Shown: positions 18,865-28,069, counted from the stretch's first letter. The stretch: DNA of 64,000 nucleotides from SBBG01 sp033717875 (GCA_033717875.1 JADDKJ010000009.1:1-64000), one strand, 5' to 3'. A program made the numbers and translations. The notes: generated from the sequence alone by a model not told the origin.

Positions 18865-20130
18865 ATGAAACATCGTAATGATAAGAATGCCAACAGTCCA
18901 GCGGAAACTGGCCTCAGTCTCGAAGAGGTCATCCGGGAAGGAGCGCGGGACGTGATCCAACAAGCCATCGAGGCCGAGCTGGCTGAGCTGCTCAGTCGCT
19001 ATGAGAATGTGAGGATGTTGCACGGTCAGCGCGCCGTCGTGCGTAATGGCTACCTGCCCGAGCGTGACGTGTTGACGGCCATTGGGCCTGTACCGGTCAA
19101 GGTGCCGAAGGTGCGTGATCGCTCCGGGCAGGGCGTGAAATTCAATTCGGCGATCGTGCCGCCCTATGTCCGCCGCTCGGCGCGGGTATCGGCGGCCCTG
19201 CCCTGTGTACCTCAAGGCATCTCCACGGGGGATATGAGCGAAGCGCTGGCGGTGCTGCTGGGCGAGGAGGCCAAGGGGTTGTCGGCCAATGTCGTCAGCC
19301 GCCTGAAGGCGCAATGGGCCGAGGAACATGCTCAGTGGAACCGGCGTGACCTGAGCGACAAACAGTACGTCTACTGGTGGGCGGACGGCATCCACACCGG
19401 GCTGCGGGCGGAAGCGTCGTCAGAGGGCCAATGCCTGCTGGTTATCGTCGGCGTCACGCCGGAGGGACGCAAGGAACGCGTGGCCATTGGCGACGGCTTC
19501 CGGGAGTCGAAAGAGTCCTGGCGCGAACTGTTGCTGGACCTAAAGGCGCGCGGCTTGCGGCATGGACCCTTGCTGGCCGTGGCCGATGGCGCCATGGGGT
19601 TGTGGGCGGCGCTGGCGGAGGCGTTTCCCGCGACGCGCGGTCAGCATTGCTGGTTCCACAAGATGGGCAACGTCCTCAACGCGCTACCGAAGTCGCAGCA
19701 GGCGCAGGCCAAGGCGGCGCTGCACGCCATTTGGATGGCGGCCACCCGTGCTTGAGCGAACAAGGCCTTTGACCGCTTTGTGCAACACTACGGCGCCAAG
19801 TACCCGAAGGCGGCGGAAAAGCTCATCAAGGATCGCGAGGCACTGCTGGCGTTCTATGATTTTCCGGCGGAGCACTGGACGCATCTGCGCACCACCAACC
19901 CCATTGAATCAACCTTTGCCACCGTGCGCCATCGGACCACACGCACGCGCAACGGTGTCTCCCGTCCGACCTTCCTCGGCCTGGCGTTCAAGCTGATTGA
20001 AGAAGCGGAGAAATCCTGGCGCCGGATCAAGGGCGCTTCGCTGCTCGAACTACTACTGAAGGGCGTTCCCTTCAAAGACGGAGAAGCGGTATGGGACAAT
20101 CTGCCGCTACAGCAGGAACTCGCCTCCTGA
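18865..20130 (+). pseudogene. IS256-family transposase with an in-frame TGA
   Basis: About 420 codons in one frame broken by TGA at 19753-19755. Seen: LSLEEVIREGARDVIQQAIE, the DDE-type catalytic motifs WWADGIHTG and VADGAMGLW before the stop, and TTNPIESTFATVRHRT (Glu) after it. The ATG at 18865 is the likely start. Because the third acidic residue lies beyond the stop, the protein is inactive unless the stop is read through or is a sequencing error. No clear terminal inverted repeats; the right end is directly followed by a REP. Confidence 0.88.
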
Positions 20131-20147
20131 TGACGTCAGGCCAGCCG

Positions 20148-20180
20148 GTAGGCTGGGATGAGGTTTTACCGAATCCCAGC
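20148..20180 (+). repeat. REP element (family 2, left of RAYT-2)
   Basis: GTAGGCTGGGATGAGG followed by AATCCCAGC forms a short hairpin. It recurs inverted downstream of RAYT-2. Confidence 0.8.
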
Positions 20181-20192
20181 TAAACTATATCC

Positions 20193-20723
20193 ATGCGAAG
20201 CTATATACGTGCCCGCCAGGCGGGTGGCTGGTATTTCTTCACGGTCAATTTGGCCGAGCGGCGCGGGAACGATCTCCTGGTGCGCCACGTTGCGGATTTG
20301 CGCGCCGCGTTTCGACAGGTGCGTGACGATCATCCGTTTGAGATCGCCGCCATGGTGGTATTACCCGACCATCTCCATTGCCTATGGCGATTGCCACCCG
20401 GAGACAATGACTACCCACTGCGCTGGCGCCTGATCAAGGCGCATTTCTCGCGCAACATCGAGGGCGGGGAATATATCTCACAAAGCCGTCGGCGGAAAGG
20501 CGAGCGAGGGATATGGCAACGCCGCTATTGGGAGCATGTGATCCGGGATGAAGAAGATTACCGGCGCCACATGGATTACATCCATTACAACCCCGTCAAG
20601 CATGGCTATGTTCACACGGTTAGGGAATGGCCACATTCTTCTTTCCATCGCGGGGTGGAGCGTGGCACATATCCTGCCGACTGGGCGGCCACACCGGAGA
20701 TTGCGGAATGGCATTGGGAGTGA
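20193..20723 (+). mobile_element. REP-associated tyrosine transposase RAYT-2
   Basis: A 176-aa RAYT distinct from RAYT-1. Seen: WYFFTVNLAERRGNDLL, the HUH motif in VVLPDHLHCLW, GERGIWQRRYWEHVIRDE and the catalytic Tyr in HMDYIHYNPVKHGYV. Frame intact. The flanking REPs belong to the GTAGGCTGGGAT family, unlike those of RAYT-1, so each enzyme has its own REP partner. Confidence 0.92.
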
Positions 20724-20730
20724 CATGTAT

Positions 20731-20765
20731 CGCTGGGATTCGACATTGCCCTATCCCAGCCTACC
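20731..20765 (-). repeat. REP element (family 2, right of RAYT-2, inverted)
   Basis: CGCTGGGATTCG followed by ATCCCAGCCTACC, the inverted partner of the 20148 copy. The rest of the gap up to the cold-shock gene shows only the hairpin listed next. Confidence 0.8.
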
Positions 20766-20903
20766 GTAACAGGTCGATGGTCGGTGCAATCTAGACCGAT
20801 TGGTATGAAGCCACGATCTATCTATCGTTGCGATAGGAAAGGAACGAGCGCCAGGAGGCGCAAGGGCACCTGAGCGACTCAAAATCACCCAAAGCCATCA
20901 AAC

Positions 20904-20936
20904 GCAGGTCATGCCGCTATACGCAACATGACCTGC
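20904..20936 (-). terminator. Hairpin downstream of the cold-shock gene
   Basis: GCAGGTCATG and CATGACCTGC form a perfect 10-bp stem with a 13-nt loop, 14 nt after the cold-shock stop codon on the minus strand. No T-tract follows, so it may be an mRNA-stabilising or terminating hairpin. Confidence 0.55.
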
Positions 20937-20950
20937 ACATGATCGCTTCT

Positions 20951-21154
20951 TTAGACGGCTTCTACCTTGGTAGCTTGCTGCCCTTTCGGACCCTTTTGGG
21001 ATTCGAACTGCACCGTCTGTCCTTCGGCCAGGGTTTTGAAGCCTTCACCCTTTATCGAGGAGTGATGAACAAACACATCATCACCGCCATCCTGAGGGGA
21101 GATAAAACCAAAACCTTTACCTTCGTCAAACCACTTTACTTTACCAGTACGCAT
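20951..21154 (-). CDS. Cold-shock domain protein (CspA family)
   Basis: A 67-aa single-stranded nucleic-acid chaperone. RNP1 (KGFGFI) and RNP2 (VFVHHS) are intact, within GKVKWFDEGKGFGFISPQDG. The 190-bp upstream region to the next feature (21155-21344) is AT-richer than its surroundings and could hold a long 5' leader, as in cspA genes, but no cold-box was identified with confidence. Confidence 0.95.
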   Translation of the reverse strand: MRTGKVKWFDEGKGFGFISPQDGGDDVFVHHSSIKGEGFKTLAEGQTVQFESQKGPKGQQATKVEAV

Positions 21155-21344
21155 TAATTTACAACCTATTTACAAAATTACATCATCTAAATTAAGCCGA
21201 AAGCATTGCAAGCCATTGATATATTTGACTTCCAAGCTGACGACCTTACAATCACTCCTGTGAGACTCCTTCCTTATACCACATTAGGCGCCGCGATGTG
21301 AAAATAATTCAGCACCGAGTGCAAATTATCGCGGTACTTCCGCC

Positions 21345-21770
21345 ATACCTGATTATCGTCGCGCCTGGCATCCAGGCGGCACTTATTTTTTCATCGTCAA
21401 TCTGCGGCGTCAGCCATGGAAGCGATGCGCTAGCGAGCGATGGCTGACAACCCCCGGATAGCCTAGGGCGTCCTGTTTTGTCGGAGTCTGCGCGTGAGCG
21501 CAGGCGTAGACAAAATGGGACGCCAACGAAAGGCGTAGAGTCATTGTGGTAGCAGTGGTGCGCTGCGCAGTAGCGCGCCGCTGCGGACGCAGGACGGTCC
21601 GGGCTGCCGAAGGCAACAATTGCCGCCGAGCGCAGGCGTTTTGGGACAGGGACGTCCCAAAATGTATACCGAGCACGGCGGCACAATCGTGCAACGCCAC
21701 GGCAACGATTTGTTGATGCGGCATGCCGGGTTATTGCGCGACACTGCGCGAGCGGTGCGGCCCGCGCTGG
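21345..21770 (+). pseudogene. RAYT-3 remnant, start codon lost and interrupted by a 284-bp element
   Basis: Removing bases 21406-21689 rejoins the reading frame exactly: PDYRRAWHPGGTYFFIVNL continues as LQRHGNDLLMRHAGLLRDTA, colinear with RAYT-1. The first codon is ATA where RAYT-1 has ATG, and homology stops near 21770, before the HUH motif. It is therefore a dead fragment, useful because it dates and delimits the inserted element. Confidence 0.88.
21406..21689. mobile_element. Palindromic insertion element (long copy, 284 bp)
   Basis: The boundaries are exact because the interrupted RAYT frame is restored by its removal; no target duplication is left. It begins GGCGTCAGCC and ends GGCACAATCG. 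Hairpins seen: GTCAGCCAT with ATGGCTGAC three bases from the left end, GGCGTCC...GACAAAATGGGACGCC in the middle, and TTTTGGGAC with GTCCCAAAA near the right end. No convincing reading frame. A second, 152-bp copy at 53206 lacks 132 internal bases lying between two GAGCGCAGGCG repeats. Subterminal hairpins and no duplication suggest a non-autonomous HUH-mobilised element. Confidence 0.8.
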
Positions 21771-21785
21771 CGTTGCCGTGTTTTT

Positions 21786-23747
21786 TTAAAGGCGGGCAGT
21801 GCCCGCCCTACATGCTGGCGCACGGAGTAACAACGCCATGCACATCAAGATCAACACCCCCGCGTCGACCGCTCCTCCTCCACCCACGCTCTGTCCAGCC
21901 GCCAAGGTAACCGTTTCCGATGCCTGCGCGCTGATATTGCCGGTGGGGTCGCGCAGCCAGGCGTAGACGGTCTTGTTGCCGCCGCCTGCGCTGAGGGTGT
22001 AGGAAAGATCCGTCTGATACGTGGTGGCGGTGGGTACCGGGGTGAAATCCGCGGCTGAGGGCGATGCGGGACTCTCCGAGAGATAATAGCCGCTCACCCC
22101 TGCCTCGCTGCTGCCGCGCAGCGATACGGTGACATCCCGCGAAGGCACTTCGACCGCTCCTTGATTGATGGATATCGACAGTAACGCCGTGCCGGCGGCC
22201 GGGACGGCGCCATTCACCAGCGCATACTCCTGCATACCCAGCACGGTCTTGCCTTTGACTCTTGCCTGCCAAGCGCCCGCTGCGGGGGATTCGACCACGA
22301 CCTGCTCTATATTGTCCACCCTGTTGGGTGCGACGGCCGTGGCAGGCGCGGAGGGATTGGTCAGCCCGGCCAGACTGTAGGGATAGTGAACCGTGCCATC
22401 CGGTGCGATAAGCTCAAGATCGAGATCATTGACCAATGCCTTTGCCGCCCCGGGTACGGCAGGGGGATCGGTCCAGGCGATGGTCACCTTGAGCCTGGGG
22501 GTCGACGCCGGCACGACGAGCGCAAGGCTTTGCTCGGCGCCGTTCGTCACACTCGCGGCCTCGATGCGGCGCTCCGGCCCCACGCCATCATTGACAAGAC
22601 TTACGGCGGCCTGAGCATCCAGTAACCCCCAGCCATACACGTAATCGGGTCCCTTGTTGCCAAGATCCCGGGCGGAATGCGCCAGCAGAGCCTTGACCAG
22701 ATGCGGCGCGGGTGTCTGACCTTTGGCGATGGCGCGATAACGCTCGACGATCAGCGCTACGGCGCCGCTCACCACAGGCGTGGACATGGACGTGCCGCTG
22801 AGCCACGTGTAGCCATTATTGAGCCAGGTGGAATAGAGACTGACGCCGGTGGCCACGATGTCCGGCTTGATGCGGCCGTCGTCGGTCGGCCCCCAGGCGC
22901 TGAAGGCGGTCATGCCGCCTGCCGCATCCACCGCGCCGACGGTGATGAGATTCTTCGCCGCGCCGATCTGCCCGATGCTGTCGTAATCGCCATCCGGGCC
23001 ATGCCAATCGGTATGCAAGGTGGACGAATCGCCGATATGGTAATGCGGCGCGCTACCCGCGCCGGTATCCGAGCGGTCGTTACCCGACGATTTGACAATG
23101 ATGAGGCCGCGCTCGGCGACCAACTTGTCCCAGCCCTGCGCAACGTAATCGTAAGCGCCGAAATCGGGGTCTTTGGTGTTGCCGGCGCCGCCGTACCACA
23201 CCCACTTGCCGCCCCCGTAGCGGTTGTATACCCAGCCCGCGGCATAGTTCCACGAGTGATTGCTCACCGCCATGCCATGGGAAGACTGTGCCGCGGCCTG
23301 CTGCCCCAGCACATCGCCGAAATAGCCGTAGGAGAGCAGCGTGCTACCCGGAGCCATGCCCTTGGCCGTGGGCATGGCAAAACCCGATCCAACCAGGGTG
23401 CCGGCGACGTGAGTGGAATGCCCCGATACCGTTCCTGTCTCCGCCGCAGTCACGCGGCCCGCCAGATCCGGGTGGGATGCCTGAACGATGCCCTCGTCCC
23501 AGGCGCCGATGACCACGCCGCCGCCGGTCAGGCCGTATGGCGCCGCCCAGAGGCGATCGATTTTCGACGGCGTTGCCGCCTCGATGTTGGTGGGAATCTT
23601 TTCCGGCTCGCCTGTCCCGAGCCCGGCGAAGGAGCGAATCGAATCACTGCCCGCGCCCAGCGACAGCAACAATGCGCCAGCCCCAGCCGCACGGGCAATG
23701 CGGTTGGGCCGTTTCCGGTGTAGCCAGGCAATCCTTCGAGTAGCCAT
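21786..23747 (-). CDS. Secreted subtilisin-like serine protease (S8), probable GlyGly-CTERM
   Basis: A 653-aa exported protease. Seen: Arg-rich N-terminus with a hydrophobic segment (AGAGALLLSLGAGS), catalytic Asp in GAWDEGIV, His in GHSTHVAGT, and Ser in SGTSMSTPVVSG, followed by beta-rich C-terminal domains. The end carries GGGG near residue 625 then a hydrophobic stretch and Arg, resembling the GlyGly-CTERM sorting signal processed by rhombosortase after type II secretion. The last nine codons run through a REP, so the natural C-terminus may have been altered. A 12-bp inverted repeat abuts the start codon. Confidence 0.9.
   Translation of the reverse strand: MATRRIAWLHRKRPNRIARAAGAGALLLSLGAGSDSIRSFAGLGTGEPEKIPTNIEAATPSKIDRLWAAPYGLTGGGVVIGAWDEGIVQASHPDLAGRVTAAETGTVSGHSTHVAGTLVGSGFAMPTAKGMAPGSTLLSYGYFGDVLGQQAAAQSSHGMAVSNHSWNYAAGWVYNRYGGGKWVWYGGAGNTKDPDFGAYDYVAQGWDKLVAERGLIIVKSSGNDRSDTGAGSAPHYHIGDSSTLHTDWHGPDGDYDSIGQIGAAKNLITVGAVDAAGGMTAFSAWGPTDDGRIKPDIVATGVSLYSTWLNNGYTWLSGTSMSTPVVSGAVALIVERYRAIAKGQTPAPHLVKALLAHSARDLGNKGPDYVYGWGLLDAQAAVSLVNDGVGPERRIEAASVTNGAEQSLALVVPASTPRLKVTIAWTDPPAVPGAAKALVNDLDLELIAPDGTVHYPYSLAGLTNPSAPATAVAPNRVDNIEQVVVESPAAGAWQARVKGKTVLGMQEYALVNGAVPAAGTALLSISINQGAVEVPSRDVTVSLRGSSEAGVSGYYLSESPASPSAADFTPVPTATTYQTDLSYTLSAGGGNKTVYAWLRDPTGNISAQASETVTLAAGQSVGGGGAVDAGVLILMCMALLLRAPACRAGTARL
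21791..21811. repeat. REP hairpin at the end of the subtilase gene
   Basis: GGCGGGCAGTGCCCGCC is a strong hairpin; on the minus strand it follows the sequence GTAG and encodes the last residues of the protease, with AAA-rich sequence beyond. It could act as a terminator for the protease gene. Confidence 0.6.
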
Positions 23748-23792
23748 CGATAACAGAAGCGATCAGTGAAAAAATCAACACTTCTGTTATCG
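23748..23792 (-). promoter_or_regulatory. Inverted repeat abutting the subtilase start codon
   Basis: CGATAACAGAAG and its exact complement CTTCTGTTATCG are separated by 21 nt, and the second arm ends immediately before the protease ATG. No Shine-Dalgarno is apparent outside it. It could be a repressor operator or an RNA hairpin masking initiation. Confidence 0.5.
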
Positions 23793-23836
23793 GCCATCAC
23801 AAAGACTTTATTTAGCGCGAGAAGAAAACATGGGCG

Positions 23837-25090
23837 CTATTTTTGCTCACCCTCCTCCCCGCGCGCCACATAAACAGCGGCGGCCAGATCGCCCGAGACA
23901 TTCAGCGTGGTGCGGCACATATCAAGAAAACGGTCGATGCCAAGAATCAGCGCCAGCCCCTCCGCCGGGATGCCGAACATCACCAGAATCATGGCAATCA
24001 CCGGCAGCGATCCCGCCGGCACTCCGGCGGTGCCGATGCCGCCCAACACACAGATGAGCATCACAATCAGTTGCTGGGAAAGATCCAGATGCACGCCGAA
24101 GAGCTGGGCAAGAAACAGCACCGTCACCCCTTCGTAAAGCGCGGTGCCATTCTGGTTCATCGCCGAACCCGCCGTGAGCACGAAACGGCTGACGTGATGC
24201 GGCAGCTTGAGATTTTCCTCGGCGACCTTAAGGGCGGTGGGCAAGGTGGCGCTCGATGAAGCCGTGGCGAAGGCGGTGAGCATCGCCAGACGAATGTCGC
24301 GAAAGAAGGCCAGCGGAGAGCGTTTTCCCAGCAAGCGCACAGAGATGGGATAAACCACGAACATGTGAATGCCAAGCGCAAGCAGCACCACACCGACATA
24401 GGCCAGCAGATGGACGAAGACCTCCAGCCCCAAACGCGCCGTCATGGTGAATACCAGCGCGGCGACACCGAGCGGCGCCAGCTTCAACACGCCGCTGATC
24501 AGCGTCATGCTGACATCGTAGAGTCCCTCGATCACTTCACGCAACCGCGCCGCCGCCTGTGTCCGGGCAAAGGACAGGCCAACGCCGAAGATCAGCGAAA
24601 AAATGATCACCCCGAGCATCTCGCCATTCGCCGCGGCCTTGACCGGATTGTCCGGGAACATGCCGACGATCAACGCCGCGCCGGACGTTTCCGGCGGCTT
24701 GGGAATGGGCATGGCCGTCGCGGAGGCGCTTGCGAAACCGCGCAGCGATTCCGGCAACCCCACGCCCGGCTGCAACCAGTTCACCAGCGTCATGCCGATC
24801 AACACCGCGATCGACGAAACCACCACGGTATACCCCAGCATCCGTCCACCCATCCGGCCCAGGCGGCGGACATCGAGATCGCTGATACCCAGCACCAGCG
24901 CCGAGAACAGCAGCGGAATGACCAGCATGAACAGCAGACGCAGGAATATCTGCCCCACCGGCAGCGTAATATTTTCCACCAGCCAATCGAGCCACGGCGC
25001 GCCTTGCGCGGCCAGACGCGCAGCAATGCCCAGCAGCGCGCCGACGACCAGGCCGACGAGGATTTTCGTGCTCGTGTTGTACCGCATCAT
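23837..25090 (-). CDS. Dicarboxylate/amino acid:cation symporter (DAACS family)
   Basis: Inner-membrane GltP/DctA-type carrier moving glutamate, aspartate or C4-dicarboxylates with H+ or Na+. Seen: many hydrophobic helices, the re-entrant-loop serine motif FATASSSATLPTALK, the NMDGT-equivalent SAMNQNGTALYEG, and GGIGTAGVPAGS. About 417 aa from the ATG at 25090; a longer in-frame start exists but is outside family homology. Substrate cannot be fixed from sequence. Confidence 0.92.
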   Translation of the reverse strand: MMRYNTSTKILVGLVVGALLGIAARLAAQGAPWLDWLVENITLPVGQIFLRLLFMLVIPLLFSALVLGISDLDVRRLGRMGGRMLGYTVVVSSIAVLIGMTLVNWLQPGVGLPESLRGFASASATAMPIPKPPETSGAALIVGMFPDNPVKAAANGEMLGVIIFSLIFGVGLSFARTQAAARLREVIEGLYDVSMTLISGVLKLAPLGVAALVFTMTARLGLEVFVHLLAYVGVVLLALGIHMFVVYPISVRLLGKRSPLAFFRDIRLAMLTAFATASSSATLPTALKVAEENLKLPHHVSRFVLTAGSAMNQNGTALYEGVTVLFLAQLFGVHLDLSQQLIVMLICVLGGIGTAGVPAGSLPVIAMILVMFGIPAEGLALILGIDRFLDMCRTTLNVSGDLAAAVYVARGEEGEQK

Positions 25091-25191
25091 TTGTTGAAGA
25101 GAAAAACATCTGACGGAAAGAGTCCGTATTGTAACAGGGGATACGGCTTGGAGCGTTTTTACGGGCTGGCGCAAGGATCCTGAACAGGTTC

Positions 25192-27519
25192 TTAGCCGCC
25201 GGACAATCTAATCCTTTTCAACAACGCCGAATTCACGATCACCGACAGCGAACTCAGCGCCATCGCGGCGGCGGCAATGATCGGATTGAGAAAACCCAGC
25301 GCGGCCACCGGCACGCCGATGGTGTTGTAGATGAAGGCCCAGAACAGGTTTTGCTTGATCTTGCGCATGGTGGCGCGCGACAGGCGGATGGCGGCGACCA
25401 CGTCGCGCACGTCGTCTTTCACCAGGATGATACCGCCGGTCTCTTTGGCGACATCGGAGCCGGAACCGATGGCGATGCCGATGTCGGCGGAGGCCAGCGC
25501 CGGTGCGTCGTTCACGCCATCGCCTACCATCGCCACCACCTTGCCCTTGCCGCGCAGATCCTGGATGACGCGCGCCTTGTCGGCGGGCAGCACCTCGGCG
25601 ATGACTTGCCCGATGCCCAGCTCGCCGGCGATGGCATGTGCGGTGCGCTGGTTGTCACCGGTGAGCAGCACCACTTCGACACTCTCCCTGCGCAAGGCCG
25701 CGACGGCTTCTTTCGCCTCGGGCTTGAGCGTATCGGCCACGGCGATCACGCCGATCACCTGCTTGTCGCGGCCCACCAGCATGGCGGTCTTGCCTTCGGC
25801 CTCCAGGCGCGTCATCGTTGTTTCCACGGAGGATATGTCGACATCCTGTTCATGGAACAGACGGCGGTTGCCGAGCAGCACAGTCCCGCCCTCGATCATT
25901 CCACGAATACCATGGCCGGGAATGGCCTCGAAGCCTTCCACCCCGGGCAGATCGAGGTTGCGATGCCGCGCCGCGCGCACGATGGCTTCGCCCAGCGGGT
26001 GCTCCGACCCCACTTCCACGGCGGCACCCAGTCGCAACACCTCCGTCTCTGCGATCCCGGCAAGCGGCACGATATCCGTGACATTGGGCTCGCCACGTGT
26101 CAACGTGCCAGTCTTGTCGAAAACTACCGTGGTGAGACTGCGTACCCGTTCCAGCACCTCGGCGCCGCGGATCAGAATGCCCGCCTCGGCGCCCTTGCCC
26201 ACGCCCACCATCAGCGCCGCCGGGGTGGCGATGCCCAGCGCGCACGGGCAGGCGATGATCAGCACCGCGATGAACGCGAGCAACCCTTGCGGAAAATTGC
26301 CCGCCACCCACCAGCCAAAGAAGGCGACAAACGCGGTCGCCACCACAGCGGGCACGAAATATCCCGTCACCTTGTCGGCGATGCGCTGGATCGGCGCACT
26401 GGTGGTCTGTGCCTCCTCCACCATCCTGATGATCTGCGCCAACGCGGTCTGCACGCCCACCTGCGTGGCCTTGAAGCGGAACAGACCTGTCTTGTTCAGC
26501 GTGCCGCCGATGACCCTCGCGCCCGCGCCTTTCTCGACCGGCATGGACTCGCCGGTCAGCATCGATTCGTCCACCGCCGACGCCCCTTCCAGCACCATGC
26601 CGTCGGCGGGGATCTTTTCTCCCGGGCGCACCACCACGACCTCGTCCATCATGATGCTCTCGGCGGGCACCTCCATCTCCACCCCGTTGCGTATGACATG
26701 AGCGGTCGCGGGCTTTAGATCCATCAGCTTGCGAACCGCCGCCGAGGAGCGTTTCTTGATCATCTCTTCCATGTATTTGCCGAGCAGCACGAAAGCGATG
26801 ATGACGGCGGAGACCTCGAAATAGACATCACGCTCTTCAACCTTGACCGGCAGCACTTCGGGAAAGAAGATCACCGCCACGCTGTAGAAATAAGCCACCG
26901 ACGTCCCCAGCGCGATGAGGAAATCCATGTTGATGGTGCGGCTGCGAATGGCGTTCCATGCCCCTTTGTAGAAACTCCAGCCGCCGATGAACTGCACCGG
27001 AGTGACCAGGATGAACAGCCACATGCCCCAGGTGAACCAGGGCAGTTGCGGGATGGGCGCCCAGGTGACGAGCGTCGCGCCCGTCGCCAGCGCCAGAAAG
27101 GCCGCCGCGCGCAGCATCGCCAGCGCCAGCACGCCGGTGAGCGCGATGGTGACACGGGTGCGCATCGACTTGAGCTCGGCCTCCGGCGATTCGAAAGTGC
27201 GCTGGCAACCCGCGCTGCAAAAGTAGTAGGTACGCCCGCCACGCTCCGACTTCAGCGCCGTCGCCTTCTCCACCACCATGCCGCAGATCGGGTCCTTGGC
27301 CATTTCCCTGGAGAACTTTGCCGCCGCGGCGGCCGGCATGGCGTGCCCATGGGGCTTGGTCTCGGCGCCAGAGGCCGGGCGCACGTAGGCGGCGGGATTC
27401 GCCTCGAATTGATGCAGGCAGCGGGTGGAGCAGAAATAGTACGTCGTTCCTTGGTAGACAGAAGAAGCCGCCGCCTTCTTCTCACCCACCGTCATGCCAC
27501 AGACTGGATCGGTTGTCAT
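25192..27519 (-). CDS. Heavy-metal P1B-type ATPase with two N-terminal YHS domains (copy A)
   Basis: Exports soft metal ions (probably Cu+ or Ag+) across the inner membrane. Instead of HMA domains the N-terminus has two YHS/TRASH metal-binding units (DPVCGM...YYFCSTRC and DPICGM...YYFCSAGC). Then: IACPCALGIATP (CPC transport motif), DKTGTLTRGEP (phosphorylation Asp), SEHPLGEAI and VGDGVNDAPAL. The start at 27519 has AAGGAG upstream; 39 codons before it are leader sequence. About 775 aa. Very similar to the copy at 50636. Confidence 0.94.
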   Translation of the reverse strand: MTTDPVCGMTVGEKKAAASSVYQGTTYYFCSTRCLHQFEANPAAYVRPASGAETKPHGHAMPAAAAAKFSREMAKDPICGMVVEKATALKSERGGRTYYFCSAGCQRTFESPEAELKSMRTRVTIALTGVLALAMLRAAAFLALATGATLVTWAPIPQLPWFTWGMWLFILVTPVQFIGGWSFYKGAWNAIRSRTINMDFLIALGTSVAYFYSVAVIFFPEVLPVKVEERDVYFEVSAVIIAFVLLGKYMEEMIKKRSSAAVRKLMDLKPATAHVIRNGVEMEVPAESIMMDEVVVVRPGEKIPADGMVLEGASAVDESMLTGESMPVEKGAGARVIGGTLNKTGLFRFKATQVGVQTALAQIIRMVEEAQTTSAPIQRIADKVTGYFVPAVVATAFVAFFGWWVAGNFPQGLLAFIAVLIIACPCALGIATPAALMVGVGKGAEAGILIRGAEVLERVRSLTTVVFDKTGTLTRGEPNVTDIVPLAGIAETEVLRLGAAVEVGSEHPLGEAIVRAARHRNLDLPGVEGFEAIPGHGIRGMIEGGTVLLGNRRLFHEQDVDISSVETTMTRLEAEGKTAMLVGRDKQVIGVIAVADTLKPEAKEAVAALRRESVEVVLLTGDNQRTAHAIAGELGIGQVIAEVLPADKARVIQDLRGKGKVVAMVGDGVNDAPALASADIGIAIGSGSDVAKETGGIILVKDDVRDVVAAIRLSRATMRKIKQNLFWAFIYNTIGVPVAALGFLNPIIAAAAMALSSLSVIVNSALLKRIRLSGG

Positions 27520-27540
27520 TGCAGCTCTCCTTGTTGAATC

Positions 27541-27593
27541 CTCACCCCATCCCTTTCCCTGCATGCGGGGAAAGGGTGCCGAAGGCGGGTGAG
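27541..27593. repeat. Intercistronic palindrome, copy A
   Basis: CCCTTTCCC and GGGAAAGGG form a 9-bp stem around TGCATGCG, enclosed by CTCACCC and GGGTGAG. It lies between the rhodanese stop and the ATPase start; a related palindrome occupies the same place in copy B. It may stabilise or partly terminate the transcript. Confidence 0.65.
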
Positions 27594-27613
27594 GGAAAGG
27601 ATTTTGCGCATTG

Positions 27614-28069
27614 TCAGCGCGGTTTATGAATGACAACTGGCATCCCGGTTTCCTCCCATGCGATCATTCCACCCTTAAGATTCCAGACGTTGGTATAGCC
27701 GAGTTGCACCAACTTTTCGGCGGCGATCGCGCTCATTCTGCCGGTGCGGCAATACAAAAGGATTTTCGCATCCTTATCCTGCGGAAACTTTGCCCGGTTT
27801 CTCTCCACCTCATCGTACGGAATGAACGCATCCGTCGGCACGATTTCGCCTTCGTACGGAATGTGGACGTTGACGAACAAGAAATCCTTTGCCGCAAGCA
27901 TTTGCTTGAGCTGCGCGGGCATGATATTCGTGTACGACCCGCCGCTCGCGTTCACTTTCACCGGCTCGGGTACGCGGGTTGGTGCGGCGGCGTATGAAAG
28001 CGCAGGCAACACGCTCAGAATTCCGAACAACAGGACAAATGACAGGTTTCTCAAACGAGTTTTTTTCAT
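27614..28069 (-). CDS. Periplasmic rhodanese-like protein (copy A)
   Basis: A 151-aa exported single-domain sulfurtransferase. Seen: a signal peptide (KKTRLRNLSFVLLFGIL, cleavage after SYAAA) and the rhodanese active loop LLYCRTGRMSAIAAEKL with catalytic Cys, then GYTNVWNLKGGMIAW. It may handle sulfur or bind metals in the periplasm. Its ATG overlaps the methyltransferase stop (ATGA). This is the intact homologue of the disrupted gene at 53028. Confidence 0.9.
   Translation of the reverse strand: MKKTRLRNLSFVLLFGILSVLPALSYAAAPTRVPEPVKVNASGGSYTNIMPAQLKQMLAAKDFLFVNVHIPYEGEIVPTDAFIPYDEVERNRAKFPQDKDAKILLYCRTGRMSAIAAEKLVQLGYTNVWNLKGGMIAWEETGMPVVIHKPR

Noticed and set aside
19753..19755. Selenocysteine codon in the IS256 transposase
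   Set aside because: No hairpin expected of a SECIS element was seen, and transposases are not selenoproteins; a nonsense mutation is simpler.
21406..21689. Integron attC site
   Set aside because: The hairpins lack paired RYYYAAC/GTTRRRY core sites and no integrase is nearby.
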